DNA of 64,000 bases from Bradyrhizobium sp. (GTDB lineage Bacteria > Pseudomonadota > Alphaproteobacteria > Rhizobiales > Xanthobacteraceae). The DNA is taken from positions 182,536-246,535 of the forward strand of contig NZ_JACRMG010000020.1 of assembly GCF_016219575.1 (NCBI RefSeq), written 5' to 3'. The stretch's first letter is position 1. Every line of letters starts with the position of its first letter. Both the position numbers and the translations under genes were made by a program. Below the pieces are notes generated by a model that worked only from the letters and a program-made list of their open reading frames with translations, was not told where the DNA came from and made no database searches. Below, one piece after another: positions 1 through 8,781 of the stretch.

Positions 1-48
1 GCCGGGCGGGATGTTCGGCCGGGCGAATCCGGCTAAGTTCCGGGGCCC

Positions 49-1218
49 ATGCCCCGCAGGACCGAACCCCTTCCACTGACCAAGTCACAGGCGCGCCGCA
101 TCTGGTTGCAGGCACAGCGGCTGGACAGGGTGGCGCCGTTCGGCGAGGGACCGGCCGCCACGGCGGCTGCGGTCGAGCACCTCGGCTATGTCCAGATCGA
201 CACCATCAACGTGATCGAGCGCTGCCACCACCACATCCTCTATAGCCGCATCCCGGCCTATCGCCGCGCCGACCTCAAGCAGGCGCAGAGCGTCGACAAG
301 AGCGTGTTCGAATACTGGACGCATGCCCTGTCCTATGTGCCATCGAGGGATTTCCGCTACTTCATGCCGCTGATGCGCGAGCACAAGCGTGAGGGGCACC
401 AATGGTATGCCTCGGTCAAGCCCGCCGACATGCGCAAGGTGATGCGGCTTATCAAGGCCGGTCCGTTGACCATCCGCGACATCGAGGACGACGTGCTGAC
501 CGAAAAGGAGCATCTCTGGCAGAGCCGGAAGCCGTCGAAACACGCCCTGGAGCTTGCCTTCTACACCGGTGCGCTTGCAGTCAGCGAGCGCAACGGCATG
601 CTCAAGACCTACGAGTTGATGATGCGGCATTTCGGCTGGGACGAGCCGCCGAAGACGGCGAGTGCCGGGGAAGTCGCCGCCTATCTGCTCGACCGCAGCC
701 TTCGGGCGCAGGGCGTGGTGAGCCTGGATTCGATCTGCCATCTCGACGCGCCGAGCAAGCCCGCGGTGCGCCGCGCGATCGAGGCCCGCGTTCGCAGGAA
801 GGAACTGCTACCGGTCGCGATCGACGGCGCGGGCAAGCAGGAACACTGGGCGCGGCCGGAGGCGCTGGAAGGTGCAGGCGAGGGCGCTGCGCCTCTCGTG
901 CACATCCTCTCGCCCTTCGATCCCCTGATCATCCAGCGCAAGCGCACCGAGCTCATCTTCGGCTACGGCCACAAGTTCGAGGCCTATGTGCCCAAGGCCA
1001 AACGGGTTCTCGGTTACTTCGCGCTTCCCGTTCTGGTGGACGATGAGATCGTCGCTGCGCTCGATCTCAAGACCGACCGCCAGAACAAAAAGCTCCTGAT
1101 GCAGAAATGGAACTGGGTCGGCCCCGGCAAGGCAGCGAAAGGCGAGGCGCGGAAAGCATTGAAGCGCCGCATCGAGGAGGAACTCGATCGTTTCGAGAAG
1201 TTCCAGCTGGATGAGTAG
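49..1218 (+). CDS. YcaQ/AlkX-like winged-helix DNA glycosylase
   Basis: This 389-residue protein matches the YcaQ family (HTH_42 winged-helix fold), whose studied members unhook DNA interstrand crosslinks and remove alkylated bases. Near residues 45-53 it reads LGYVQIDTI. The Gln-x-Asp there (about Q49 and D51) is the catalytic pattern of the YcaQ/AlkX branch, whereas the AlkZ branch has Gln-x-Gln. Length is close to that of E. coli YcaQ (about 410 residues). The C-terminal part holds an LSPFDPLI motif typical of the family. The gene stands alone at the left end and a palindromic repeat follows it. Family assignment is firm; the exact substrate is inferred. Confidence 0.85.
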   Translation: MPRRTEPLPLTKSQARRIWLQAQRLDRVAPFGEGPAATAAAVEHLGYVQIDTINVIERCHHHILYSRIPAYRRADLKQAQSVDKSVFEYWTHALSYVPSRDFRYFMPLMREHKREGHQWYASVKPADMRKVMRLIKAGPLTIRDIEDDVLTEKEHLWQSRKPSKHALELAFYTGALAVSERNGMLKTYELMMRHFGWDEPPKTASAGEVAAYLLDRSLRAQGVVSLDSICHLDAPSKPAVRRAIEARVRRKELLPVAIDGAGKQEHWARPEALEGAGEGAAPLVHILSPFDPLIIQRKRTELIFGYGHKFEAYVPKAKRVLGYFALPVLVDDEIVAALDLKTDRQNKKLLMQKWNWVGPGKAAKGEARKALKRRIEEELDRFEKFQLDE

Positions 1219-1235
1219 GGCGGATTAGCGAAGTC

Positions 1236-1323
1236 GTAGGGTGGGCAAAGCGCAGCGTGCCCACCTTTGCGGGCGAGAACTGGAAGGTGGGCACGGCGCA
1301 AGCGCGCCTTTGCCCACCCTGCG
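1236..1323. repeat. Dispersed palindromic repeat, family A (GTAGGGTGGGC type)
   Basis: The element starts with GTAGGGTGGGCAAAGCGC and ends with the near reverse complement GCGCCTTTGCCCACCCTGC, so it can fold into a long hairpin. It fills the space between the two converging genes. Related elements with GTAGGATGGGT ends occur near 14.9, 35.0, 59.9 and 63.7 kb. Confidence 0.85.
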
Positions 1324-1326
1324 GTA

Positions 1327-2166
1327 TCACCCGCGCTTCACCGCCGTGAATCTTGCCCCGCCCATCGCCTTGCGCTGCACGAGATCGACGAACAGCACGT
1401 AGGACCGGTAGAAATCATCGTGGCCGGACGGCGTGCCGGCGGCCTGCGCCTCGCCGCGCAATTTTTCATACATGCGCAGCCGCTCGCCGAGGATCACGCC
1501 CCACGATTCCGTCTCGTCCTCGACCGCCTCGATTTCGAAACCGGCGCCGCGCAGCAGTTCGGCGTGACGGTCGATGCCAACAAGCGTGGCCGCCGCCATG
1601 CCGTCCCACAGCAATTGCCGCTGCGCCTCCGACAACGGCCGGTGCACGATCCAGTTGGTGAAGGCGATCCGCCCGCCCGGACAGAGGACGCGATGCGCCT
1701 CGGCAAAGGCGCGCGCGATGTCGGGCACATGCAGCAGCGCTTCCTGGCTGACCACGGCATCGTGGCTTGCGTCCGGCAGCGGCAAATCCATCACATTGCC
1801 TTCGAGCACCCGCACCTGGCCGTCCAGCCCGACGCGCCGCGACAGCTCAGCGGCGCCTGCAACCCGCGCCGGCGTCAGCTCGATGCCGGTGACGATGGCG
1901 CCATAGCGGTGCGCTAGATAGCGTGCCGGCCCGCCGAGGCCCGCGCAGAGATCGACCACCTTGCTGCCGATGCCGATCCGCGCCGCCAGAGCCAGCGCAT
2001 CGTTGGCGGCGAGCCCGCCATAATGGTCCTGGTCGTGCGCAAACAGATCGTCCGGCTGCAGCCCCTCCAGCGTTCCGCGCGCCGCTTCGAGCTTGGCCAG
2101 GATGATCTGCGCCGAGATCGGGTGGCGATCGTAGAAGTCGACGGCCGAGCGGATCTGAGAGGTCAT
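1327..2166 (-). CDS. Class I SAM-dependent methyltransferase
   Basis: A 279-residue Rossmann-type methyltransferase. Motif I reads VVDLCAGLGGPARYLA at about residues 70-85, followed by an acidic residue in GIELTPAR, and the later LPDASHDAVVSQEALLHV segment is the usual motif IV/post-IV region of Methyltransf_11 proteins. It resembles the small-molecule branch that includes glycine/sarcosine methyltransferases, but nothing fixes the substrate. The start at 2166 (MTSQIRS) is preferred over a codon ten residues upstream because the extra residues look non-conserved. It is divergent from the RND efflux operon. Confidence 0.8.
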   Translation of the reverse strand: MTSQIRSAVDFYDRHPISAQIILAKLEAARGTLEGLQPDDLFAHDQDHYGGLAANDALALAARIGIGSKVVDLCAGLGGPARYLAHRYGAIVTGIELTPARVAGAAELSRRVGLDGQVRVLEGNVMDLPLPDASHDAVVSQEALLHVPDIARAFAEAHRVLCPGGRIAFTNWIVHRPLSEAQRQLLWDGMAAATLVGIDRHAELLRGAGFEIEAVEDETESWGVILGERLRMYEKLRGEAQAAGTPSGHDDFYRSYVLFVDLVQRKAMGGARFTAVKRG

Positions 2167-2271
2167 GCGGACTCCATCGCGTAGCGCCAGCACCATACCC
2201 CTTTGCCGGGCGGTTCACCGGGCAGAGGGCCAGCTCGCGTAAACTCACCATTAACTCACATACATGTGTCT

Positions 2272-2297
2272 ACTGACGATTATTGACATTCGTCAGT
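2272..2297. promoter_or_regulatory. Probable TetR operator of the RND efflux operon
   Basis: An exact inverted repeat ACTGACGA-N10-TCGTCAGT spans this site. Its right arm starts just downstream of the TTGACA box of the promoter at 2283-2311. A TetR-family gene closes the same operon, so autoregulation through this site is the natural inference. Confidence 0.6.
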
Positions 2298-2311
2298 GAA
2301 CACTCGATACT
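2283..2311 (+). promoter_or_regulatory. Housekeeping-type promoter of the RND operon
   Basis: TTGACA at 2283-2288 and GATACT at 2306-2311 are separated by 17 bases, which is the ideal spacing for a sigma-70 promoter. The downstream gene starts at 2343, giving a leader of about 25 bases. The site overlaps the palindrome at 2272-2297. Confidence 0.6.
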
Positions 2312-2342
2312 TCTCAGCAAAGCTCAGCCACAGGGGTATCCG

Positions 2343-3449
2343 ATGTTGGTCCGATCGATTTTATCGAGCTATCTCAGACTGTTGACGGGTGCGTTGCTGG
2401 CCGCTTCGGCGATCGCGCTGACCGGCTGCCAGGAATCGACGGCCGAGAAGGTCGTCCCTGGACGCCCCGTTCTGGTCGCCACCGTCAAATATGAAGCCGC
2501 TTCCCCCGAGCGCAGCTTCGTCGGCACCATCAAGCCCCGGATCGAGACCGACATGGGCTTCCGGGTCCCCGGCAAAGTGGCAAAACGCCTCGTCGAGGTC
2601 GGCCAGACCGTCGAACTCGGCCAGTCCCTGGCGCTGCTCGATGAAGTCGATCTGAAGCTGCAGGCCGAGCAGGCGCAGGCCGAATTCTCCGCCGCCACCG
2701 GCGTACAGGCGCAGGCGTCAGCCGCCGAGCAGCGCGCGAAGGACCTCCGCGCCAAGGGCTGGACCACCGATGCGCAGATGGATTCGGCGCGCGCCGCCGC
2801 CGACGAGGCGAGGGCTCGGCTCAATCGTGCCGAGCGCCAGGTCGAGTTGACCAAGAACTCTCTTTCCTATGCGACGCTGGTGGCCGATGCCCGCGGCGTC
2901 GTCACCGCGACGCTGATCGAGCCTGGCCAGGTGGTTGCCGCGGGCCAGTCCGCGATCCGCGTCGCGCGCTTTGCCGAGAAGGAAGCCGTCGTTGCGATCC
3001 CGGAGACGCTGGTCGGCCGCGCCAAGGAAGGCGTCGCCTCCGTCACGCTGTGGTCGGAGCCGGACAAGAAATATGCGGCCAAGCTGCGCGAGATCGCGCC
3101 GTCGGCCGATCCCGCCACGCGCACCTACCTCGCAAAGTTCTCGCTGCCGGGCGCCGGCGACAATGTCTCGCTCGGCATGACCGCGACGCTCACGCTCGCC
3201 GATCCCGCGACCGATCGCGTGGCCAAGCTGCCGTTGTCCGCACTCTATAACCAGGGCGGCAGCGCCTCGCTCTATGTCGTCGATGCCGCCGGCAACATCG
3301 CGCTGAAGCCGGTGACGGTGAAAGCCTACGAGTCCGGCAACGTCGTCATCGCCGACGGTGTCGACGAAGGCGCCAGGGTCGTCGCCCTCGGCGTGCAAAA
3401 GCTCGATCCCGCGCAAAAGGTGCGCGTGGTGTCGTCATTGTCGTTCTAG
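2343..3449 (+). CDS. RND efflux periplasmic adaptor (HlyD/AcrA family lipoprotein)
   Basis: This 368-residue membrane fusion protein links an inner-membrane RND pump to an outer-membrane channel. The N-terminus has a hydrophobic signal ending in ALTGC, a lipobox, so it is probably lipid-anchored in the periplasm. A barrel-sandwich/lipoyl half (GFRVPGKVAKRLVEVGQTV) is followed by an alpha-helical hairpin rich in Ala, Gln and Arg, a second lipoyl half (DARGVVTATLIEPGQVV) and beta-barrel domains. The start at 2343 is chosen because it places the signal peptide at the N-terminus; an upstream in-frame start at 2283 would overlap the promoter. It is the first gene of an adaptor-pump-TetR operon. 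Confidence 0.9.
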   Translation: MLVRSILSSYLRLLTGALLAASAIALTGCQESTAEKVVPGRPVLVATVKYEAASPERSFVGTIKPRIETDMGFRVPGKVAKRLVEVGQTVELGQSLALLDEVDLKLQAEQAQAEFSAATGVQAQASAAEQRAKDLRAKGWTTDAQMDSARAAADEARARLNRAERQVELTKNSLSYATLVADARGVVTATLIEPGQVVAAGQSAIRVARFAEKEAVVAIPETLVGRAKEGVASVTLWSEPDKKYAAKLREIAPSADPATRTYLAKFSLPGAGDNVSLGMTATLTLADPATDRVAKLPLSALYNQGGSASLYVVDAAGNIALKPVTVKAYESGNVVIADGVDEGARVVALGVQKLDPAQKVRVVSSLSF

Positions 3450-3455
3450 TTGGCT

Positions 3456-3536
3456 GTCATTCCGGGATGGTCCGAAAGACCAGACCCGGAATCTCGAGAT
3501 TCCGGGTTCGATGCTTCGCATTGCCCCGGAATGACG
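3456..3536. repeat. Dispersed palindromic repeat, family B (GTCATTCCGGGATGG type)
   Basis: The element runs from GTCATTCCGGG to CCCCGGAATGAC, with an internal perfect palindrome CCCGGAATCTCGAGATTCCGGG. It lies between adaptor and pump genes, so it is transcribed within the operon. Other copies are near 26.5, 28.7 and 61.1 kb, with a half copy near 29.4 kb. Confidence 0.85.
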
Positions 3537-3563
3537 AAGAGAGGATTTCATTAGGAGAGCGAG

Positions 3564-6500
3564 ATGAAAAACTTCAATCTCTCAAGCTGGGCCGTCAGCC
3601 ATCCGACCCTGGTCCTGTTCCTGATGATCATCCTCGGCGTCGCCGGCTACTTCTCTTACCAGAAGCTCGGCCGCGCCGAGGATCCGTTCTTCACGGTGAA
3701 GGTGGTCAACGTCTCCGCGATCTGGCCCGGCGCCACCGCGCAGGAGATGCAGACCCAGGTCGCCGATCCCATCGAGAAGAAGCTACAGGAGCTGCCCTTC
3801 TTCGAGAAGGTGCAGACCTATTCGAAGCCGTCCTTCACCGCGATGCAGGTGACGTTCCGCGATTCCACCCCGCCGAAGGACGTGCCCTATCTCTTCTATC
3901 TCCTGCGCAAGAAGTTGGTCGACGTGCAGGACCAGCTGCCTGCAGGCCTGCTCGGCCCCGTCGTCAACGACGAATTCTCCGACGTCGACTCCATCCTCTA
4001 CATGATGACCGGCGACGGCGCCGATTACGCGCAGCTGAAGAAGACCGCCGAAGGCCTGCGCCAGAAGCTGTTGAAGGTGAACGGCGTCACCAAGGTCAAT
4101 CTTTACGGCACCCAGGCCGAGCGCATCTTCGTCGAATTCTCCCACGCCAAGCTCGCTACCCTCGGCATCACGCCGCAGGCGCTGTTCGACTCGCTCGCCA
4201 AGCAGAACAACGTCACGCCCGCCGGCACGGTGGAAACCTCGGCGCAGCGCGTGCCCTTGCGCGTCACCGGCGCGCTCGACGGCGCCAAGGCCGTGGCGGA
4301 AAGCCCGGTCGAGAGCAACGGCCGCGTGTTCCGTTTGGGCGACATCGCCACCGTCACCCATGGCTACGTGGATCCGCCGTCCTTCATCGTGCGCCAGGAA
4401 GGCAGGCCCGCGCTCGGCATCGGCGTCGTCACCGCCAAGGGCGCCAACATCCTGGAGCTCGGCAAGGACGTCGAGACCGCCACCAAAGACTTCATGAAGG
4501 CGGTGCCGCAGGGCATCGAGGTCGAGCAGATCGCCGACCAGCCCAAGGTCGTCGAGCATGCCGTCGGCGAGTTCGTGCACTCCTTCATCGAGGCGCTCGC
4601 CATCGTTCTGTTCGTCTCCTTCGTGGCGCTGGGCTGGCGCACCGGCATCGTGGTGGCCGCCTCCGTGCCGCTGGTGCTCGCCATCGTCTTCATCGTGATG
4701 AGTGCGATGGGGCTCGACCTGCACCGCATTACGCTCGGCGCGCTGATCATCGCGCTCGGCCTGCTGGTGGATGATGCCATCATCGCGGTCGAGATGATGG
4801 TGGTGAAGATGGAGCAGGGCTGGGACCGCATCCGCGCCGCCTCCTTTGCCTGGGAGTCCACCGCGTTCCCGATGCTGACGGGCACGCTGGTCACCGCGGC
4901 CGGCTTCCTGCCGATCGGTTTCGCCAATTCCGCGGTCGGCGAATATGCCGGCGGCATTTTCTGGATCGTCGCGATCGCCCTGGTCGCCTCCTGGTTCGTC
5001 GCCGTGATCTTCACGCCCTATATCGGTGTCAAGCTGCTGCCGAACCTCGCCCACCATGCCAGCCACGATCCGCATGCGGTTTATGAGACCCGCATCTATC
5101 GCGGGCTGCGCGCCGTCGTGCAGTGGTGCGTAGATCACAGGATCAAGGTGGTGCTTGCCACCGTCGGCGTGTTCGTGCTGTCCATTATCGGGTTCGGCAA
5201 TGTGCAGCAGCAGTTCTTCCCGCTGTCCGAGCGGCCGGAGCTGTTCCTGCAGCTGCGCCTGCCGGAAGGCACCGCCTTCAACGTCACCGAAAAGACGGTG
5301 AAGAAGGCCGAGGAACTGCTGAAGGGCGACAAGGACATCAATACCTATACCGCCTATGTCGGCCAGGGTTCGCCGCGGTTCTGGCTCGGCCTCAATCCGC
5401 AGCTGCCGAACGAGGCTTTTGCCGAGATCGTCATTGTCTCGAAGGACGTCGAGGCGCGCGAGCGCATCATGGCTAGAATCGAGAAGGCGGTCGCCGACGG
5501 CGCCCTGCCGGAGGCGCGCGTCCGCGTCGACCGCTTCAATTTCGGCCCGCCGGTCGGCTACCCCGTGCAGTTCCGTGTCATCGGCCCCGACGCCAACAAG
5601 GTGCGCGACATCGCCTATCAGGTGCGCGACGTCGTCCGCTCCAACAAGAACGTCAAGGAAGTCCAGCTCGACTGGAACGAGCAGTCGCCTTACCTCAAGC
5701 TGGTGGTGGACCAGGACCGCGCCCGCGCGCTGGGCCTGACCCCGCAGGAGGTGTCGCAGTCGCTCGCCATGCTGATCTCCGGCGCGCAGGTGACGACCGT
5801 GCGCGACGGCATCGAGAAGGTCGGCGTGGTCGCCCGCGCCGTTCCCTCCGAGCGGCTCGATCTCGGCAAGGTCGGCGATCTCACCATCACCTCGCGGGGC
5901 GGCATCGCCGTGCCGTTGCAGCAGATCGCCAAGATCGAATACGCCCACGAGGAGCCGATCATGTGGCGGCGCAACCGCGACATGGCGATCACCGTGCGCA
6001 CCGACGTCGTCGACGGCGTGCAGGCGCCCGACGTGACCAACCAGATCTGGCCCAGGCTGAAGGACATCCGCGACAGCCTCGAACCGGCCTACCGGATCGA
6101 GCCGGGCGGGGCGTTCGAGGAATCGGCGAAGGGTAACGCCTCGATCTTCATCCTCTTCCCGGTGATGGTCATGGTGATGCTGACGCTGCTGATGATCCAG
6201 CTGCAGAGCTTCTCGCGTTTGACGCTGGTGTTCCTCACCGCGCCGCTCGGCATCGTCGGCGCTTCGCTCGGCCTCAACGTCGCCAACCAGCCGTTCGGTT
6301 TCGTGGCGCTGCTCGGCCTGATCGCGCTGGCCGGCATGATCATGCGCAACACCGTGATTCTGGTCGACCAGATCGAGACCGACGTCGCCCACGGCATGAC
6401 GCGCCGCGAGGCGATCGTGGAGGCCACCGTCCGCCGCGCCCGCCCGGTGGTGTTGACCGCGCTGGCCGCGATCCTGGCCATGATCCCGCTGTCGCGCTCG

Positions 6501-6704
6501 GCATTCTGGGGCCCGATGGCGATCACCATCATGGGCGGACTGTTCGTGGCAACCTTCCTGACGCTCCTGTACCTGCCGGGCCTCTATGCCCTCTGGTTCA
6601 GGAAGAGCCTGGAAGAGAGCGGCGCCGGCGAGCAGCCGGCTCCCGCGCCGCAGCATGGCAAGGACGAACAACTCGCATTTCCGCTTGCCGAGGCCGCGGA
6701 ATAA
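3564..6704 (+). CDS. RND family efflux pump, inner-membrane subunit (AcrB/HAE1 type)
   Basis: At 1046 residues this has the full length of a proton-driven RND exporter. A first membrane helix (residues about 12-30, HPTLVLFLMIILGVAGY) is followed by a large periplasmic domain starting DPFFTVKVVNVSAIWPGAT. The proton-relay helix is visible as GLLVDDAIIAVEMM with the paired aspartates, and a second helix bundle occupies the C-terminal half. Start codon 3564 is preceded by AGGAGAG. It pairs with the adaptor upstream. No outer-membrane factor is encoded nearby, so a TolC-like protein elsewhere must serve. The transported compounds cannot be read from sequence. Confidence 0.93.
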   Translation: MKNFNLSSWAVSHPTLVLFLMIILGVAGYFSYQKLGRAEDPFFTVKVVNVSAIWPGATAQEMQTQVADPIEKKLQELPFFEKVQTYSKPSFTAMQVTFRDSTPPKDVPYLFYLLRKKLVDVQDQLPAGLLGPVVNDEFSDVDSILYMMTGDGADYAQLKKTAEGLRQKLLKVNGVTKVNLYGTQAERIFVEFSHAKLATLGITPQALFDSLAKQNNVTPAGTVETSAQRVPLRVTGALDGAKAVAESPVESNGRVFRLGDIATVTHGYVDPPSFIVRQEGRPALGIGVVTAKGANILELGKDVETATKDFMKAVPQGIEVEQIADQPKVVEHAVGEFVHSFIEALAIVLFVSFVALGWRTGIVVAASVPLVLAIVFIVMSAMGLDLHRITLGALIIALGLLVDDAIIAVEMMVVKMEQGWDRIRAASFAWESTAFPMLTGTLVTAAGFLPIGFANSAVGEYAGGIFWIVAIALVASWFVAVIFTPYIGVKLLPNLAHHASHDPHAVYETRIYRGLRAVVQWCVDHRIKVVLATVGVFVLSIIGFGNVQQQFFPLSERPELFLQLRLPEGTAFNVTEKTVKKAEELLKGDKDINTYTAYVGQGSPRFWLGLNPQLPNEAFAEIVIVSKDVEARERIMARIEKAVADGALPEARVRVDRFNFGPPVGYPVQFRVIGPDANKVRDIAYQVRDVVRSNKNVKEVQLDWNEQSPYLKLVVDQDRARALGLTPQEVSQSLAMLISGAQVTTVRDGIEKVGVVARAVPSERLDLGKVGDLTITSRGGIAVPLQQIAKIEYAHEEPIMWRRNRDMAITVRTDVVDGVQAPDVTNQIWPRLKDIRDSLEPAYRIEPGGAFEESAKGNASIFILFPVMVMVMLTLLMIQLQSFSRLTLVFLTAPLGIVGASLGLNVANQPFGFVALLGLIALAGMIMRNTVILVDQIETDVAHGMTRREAIVEATVRRARPVVLTALAAILAMIPLSRSAFWGPMAITIMGGLFVATFLTLLYLPGLYALWFRKSLEESGAGEQPAPAPQHGKDEQLAFPLAEAAE

Positions 6705-6725
6705 TTGAACATTGAGATCAGGATC

Positions 6726-7331
6726 ATGACGCTAGTTTCCGAACATCCCGAAACCGACACCCGCGAGCGCATCCTCGTGGTGGCGGAGCGTCTGTTCCGG
6801 CAGATCGGCTACCAGAAGACCACGGTCGCCGACATCGCCAAGGAATTGCGGATGAGCCCCGCCAACGTCTATCGCTTCTTCGATTCGAAGAAGTCGATCC
6901 ACGAGAGCGTGGCCCGTGCGCTGATGGGCGAGGTCGAGACCGAAGCGCGGCGGATCGCGGCGCAGCCGGGACCTGCGAAGCCTCGCTTGCGCGAACTGCT
7001 CAAGACCATCAATCGCATGAACACGGAGCGCTATGTCGGCGATTCCAAGCTGCACGAGATGGTCGCGATCGCGATGGAGGAGGACTGGGACGTCTGCGTC
7101 ACCCATATCGAATGCATCGCGGGCATCATCGGCGAGGTCATCGCGCAGGGCGTGGCGTCCGGCGACTTCGAGGCTCCCGACCTGCCGCTGACTGCGCTCT
7201 GCACCTGCACCGGCATGATCCGCTTCTTCCATCCGCAGATGATCGCCCAGGCCGTCAACAAGCCCAGCGCCACGATCGACCAGATGGTCGATTTCCTCTT
7301 CCGGGCGCTGGAGCCGCGCAACGCGAAATAG
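6726..7331 (+). CDS. TetR family transcriptional regulator of the RND operon
   Basis: A 201-residue TetR protein. The helix-turn-helix lies at about residues 12-60 (RERILVVAERLF, then TTVADIAKELRMSPANVYRFFDSKKSIHE), and the rest is the helical ligand domain with cysteines around residues 155-160 (LCTCTG). It begins just after the pump stop codon, so it is likely co-transcribed with the transporter it controls. The inverted repeat at 2272-2297 is the likely operator. The ATG at 6726 is chosen over an in-frame TTG at 6705 because it follows CAGGATC. Confidence 0.88.
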   Translation: MTLVSEHPETDTRERILVVAERLFRQIGYQKTTVADIAKELRMSPANVYRFFDSKKSIHESVARALMGEVETEARRIAAQPGPAKPRLRELLKTINRMNTERYVGDSKLHEMVAIAMEEDWDVCVTHIECIAGIIGEVIAQGVASGDFEAPDLPLTALCTCTGMIRFFHPQMIAQAVNKPSATIDQMVDFLFRALEPRNAK

Positions 7332-7358
7332 CCTCCCGGCGGGATAGCCGGTATAAGC

Positions 7359-7441
7359 GTCATTGCGAGCGTAGCGAAGCAATCCAGGGTCCCGCATCGG
7401 GATAGATGGATTGCTTCGTCGCCGTCGCTCCTCGCAATGAC
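7359..7441. repeat. Dispersed palindromic repeat, family C (GTCATTGCGAGCG type)
   Basis: The element opens with GTCATTGCGAGCGTAGCGAA and closes with the reverse-complement-like CTCCTCGCAATGACG. A second copy lies at 63776-63859. Its last bases supply the ATG of the next gene. Confidence 0.85.
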
Positions 7442-8078
7442 GGAACAGAACAACGTGACCGAAAAAGTCCTCCACTACTACGAGCCCGCCAAGGGCCACG
7501 GCCTCAAGCACGACCCCTTCAACGCCATCATCGCACCGCGCCCGATCGGCTGGATCTCCTCCCGCGATGCAAAGGGCCACGTCAACCTCGCGCCCTACAG
7601 CTTCTTCAACGCCTTCTGCTACAAGCCGCCGATCATCGGCTTCTCCTCCACCAACTGGAAGGACAGCGCGGGCAATATCCAGGAGACCGGCGAGTTCGTC
7701 TGGAATCTCGCCACGAGGGACCTGGCGCAGCAGATGAACGCCACCGCCGCCCACGTCGCCCAAGACGTCAGCGAGTTCAGTATCGCCGGCCTCACCGCCG
7801 TACCCTGCAAGCTCGTCAACGTGCCGCGGGTCGGCGAAAGCCCGGTCGCCATGGAGTGCAAGCTGACCCAGATCATTCAGCTCAAGGGCGCCAATGGCGA
7901 GAAGGCGCAGGCTTGGGTCACCTTCGGCGAGGTCGTCGCCGTCCATATCGACAAGGCCCTGATCAAGGACGGCGTCTACCAGACCGCGTTGGCCAGGCCG
8001 ATCGTCCGCGCCGGCCGCAGCGGCGACTACTTTGAGATCAAGCCGGAAAACATGTTCGAGATGGTCCGGCCGGATTGA
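7437..8078 (+). CDS. Flavin reductase family protein (FMN-binding split barrel)
   Basis: A 213-residue member of the DIM6/NTAB flavin reductase-like family. The diagnostic segment is APRPIGWISSRDAKGHVNLAPYSFFNAF at residues about 27-54, with PPIIGFSST next; this forms the FMN-binding half of the barrel. Such proteins reduce flavins for partner oxygenases or act as uncharacterised flavoproteins. The ATG at 7437 lies in the last bases of a dispersed repeat and has no clear ribosome-binding site. A GTG at 7455 (VTEKVLHYY) is a credible alternative start. Confidence 0.85.
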   Translation: MTEQNNVTEKVLHYYEPAKGHGLKHDPFNAIIAPRPIGWISSRDAKGHVNLAPYSFFNAFCYKPPIIGFSSTNWKDSAGNIQETGEFVWNLATRDLAQQMNATAAHVAQDVSEFSIAGLTAVPCKLVNVPRVGESPVAMECKLTQIIQLKGANGEKAQAWVTFGEVVAVHIDKALIKDGVYQTALARPIVRAGRSGDYFEIKPENMFEMVRPD

Positions 8079-8166
8079 TCGGCAATTCCGGGCACACGGG
8101 ACGATGACAACTGAACCGCTCTTCTGCCATGATGGCGAGCAGGGTCACGCAGGAGCGGGGAGAGCG

Positions 8167-8574
8167 ATGCGGGGTACTTTCATTTCGCGCATTTTATTTG
8201 GATCATTTCTTGTAGCTGCACTGGTGTCGAGCCCATGGAAGTTGGGGTCTGCTTCCGGTGTCACGGAGGCCCTCGCACAGGTGCCGTCCTCGGCAAGGCC
8301 CGGCATCCGCTCTTGCGCCGAGCGCGGCAGTATGCGCTCGGAGCATTCGAGGGAGCCGACCAAGGTCACCTTCGTCAACAAGTCCGGCATGTACCGCGCG
8401 TTGATGTGGATCGACTTCAAGGGAGGCTTCAAGGACTATGGCGGCTTGAACTCCGGCGAACAGAAGACCATCAGTACCTTCCGGACCCATCCCTGGATGA
8501 TTACGGACGGCCCGGGCAATTGTATCCAGATCATCCTGCCGGCCGCCGAACCCGGAACGGTTGCGCTGAAGTAA
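8167..8574 (+). CDS. Secreted protein with a VHL-beta-like domain
   Basis: A 135-residue protein with an N-terminal signal sequence (MRGTFISRILFGSFLVAALVS) and probable cleavage after the Ala-Gln near residue 36. Residues about 62-125 follow the layout of the beta domain of the von Hippel-Lindau protein: VTFVNKSG, then a W-I-D-F-K-G strand, a GEQKTISTFRTHPWMI segment and a final IIL strand. Human VHL has matching NRT, WLDFNG and HSYRGHLW elements. The start at 8167 follows GGGGAGAG with good spacing. No neighbour suggests a function. The fold call is by pattern and should be treated as probable. Confidence 0.7.
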   Translation: MRGTFISRILFGSFLVAALVSSPWKLGSASGVTEALAQVPSSARPGIRSCAERGSMRSEHSREPTKVTFVNKSGMYRALMWIDFKGGFKDYGGLNSGEQKTISTFRTHPWMITDGPGNCIQIILPAAEPGTVALK

Positions 8575-8781
8575 CAGCATGCCGGCGGGTGACGTTCGGC
8601 GTTGAGCGGCAAGCTGCCGCAATAGCTCGCGTTTCCGGAACGGAATCCGGACCTTGCCGTTAACAAAGCGCAACTCCGGCCGCGTCAAATTCGCTTCATT
8701 TTCAAGGCGAAGTGTTCACCCGGGACAGGCAGTTTCCGCTAGAATTCCCGCCATCTGCGCCGAACCATGAGGGCCCCCGCC

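Noticed and set aside
3783..6671. A 962-residue open frame on the minus strand across the pump gene
   Set aside because: It mirrors the pump gene codon positions in GC-rich DNA, is full of His, Asp and Arg, and matches no family. It is a shadow frame.
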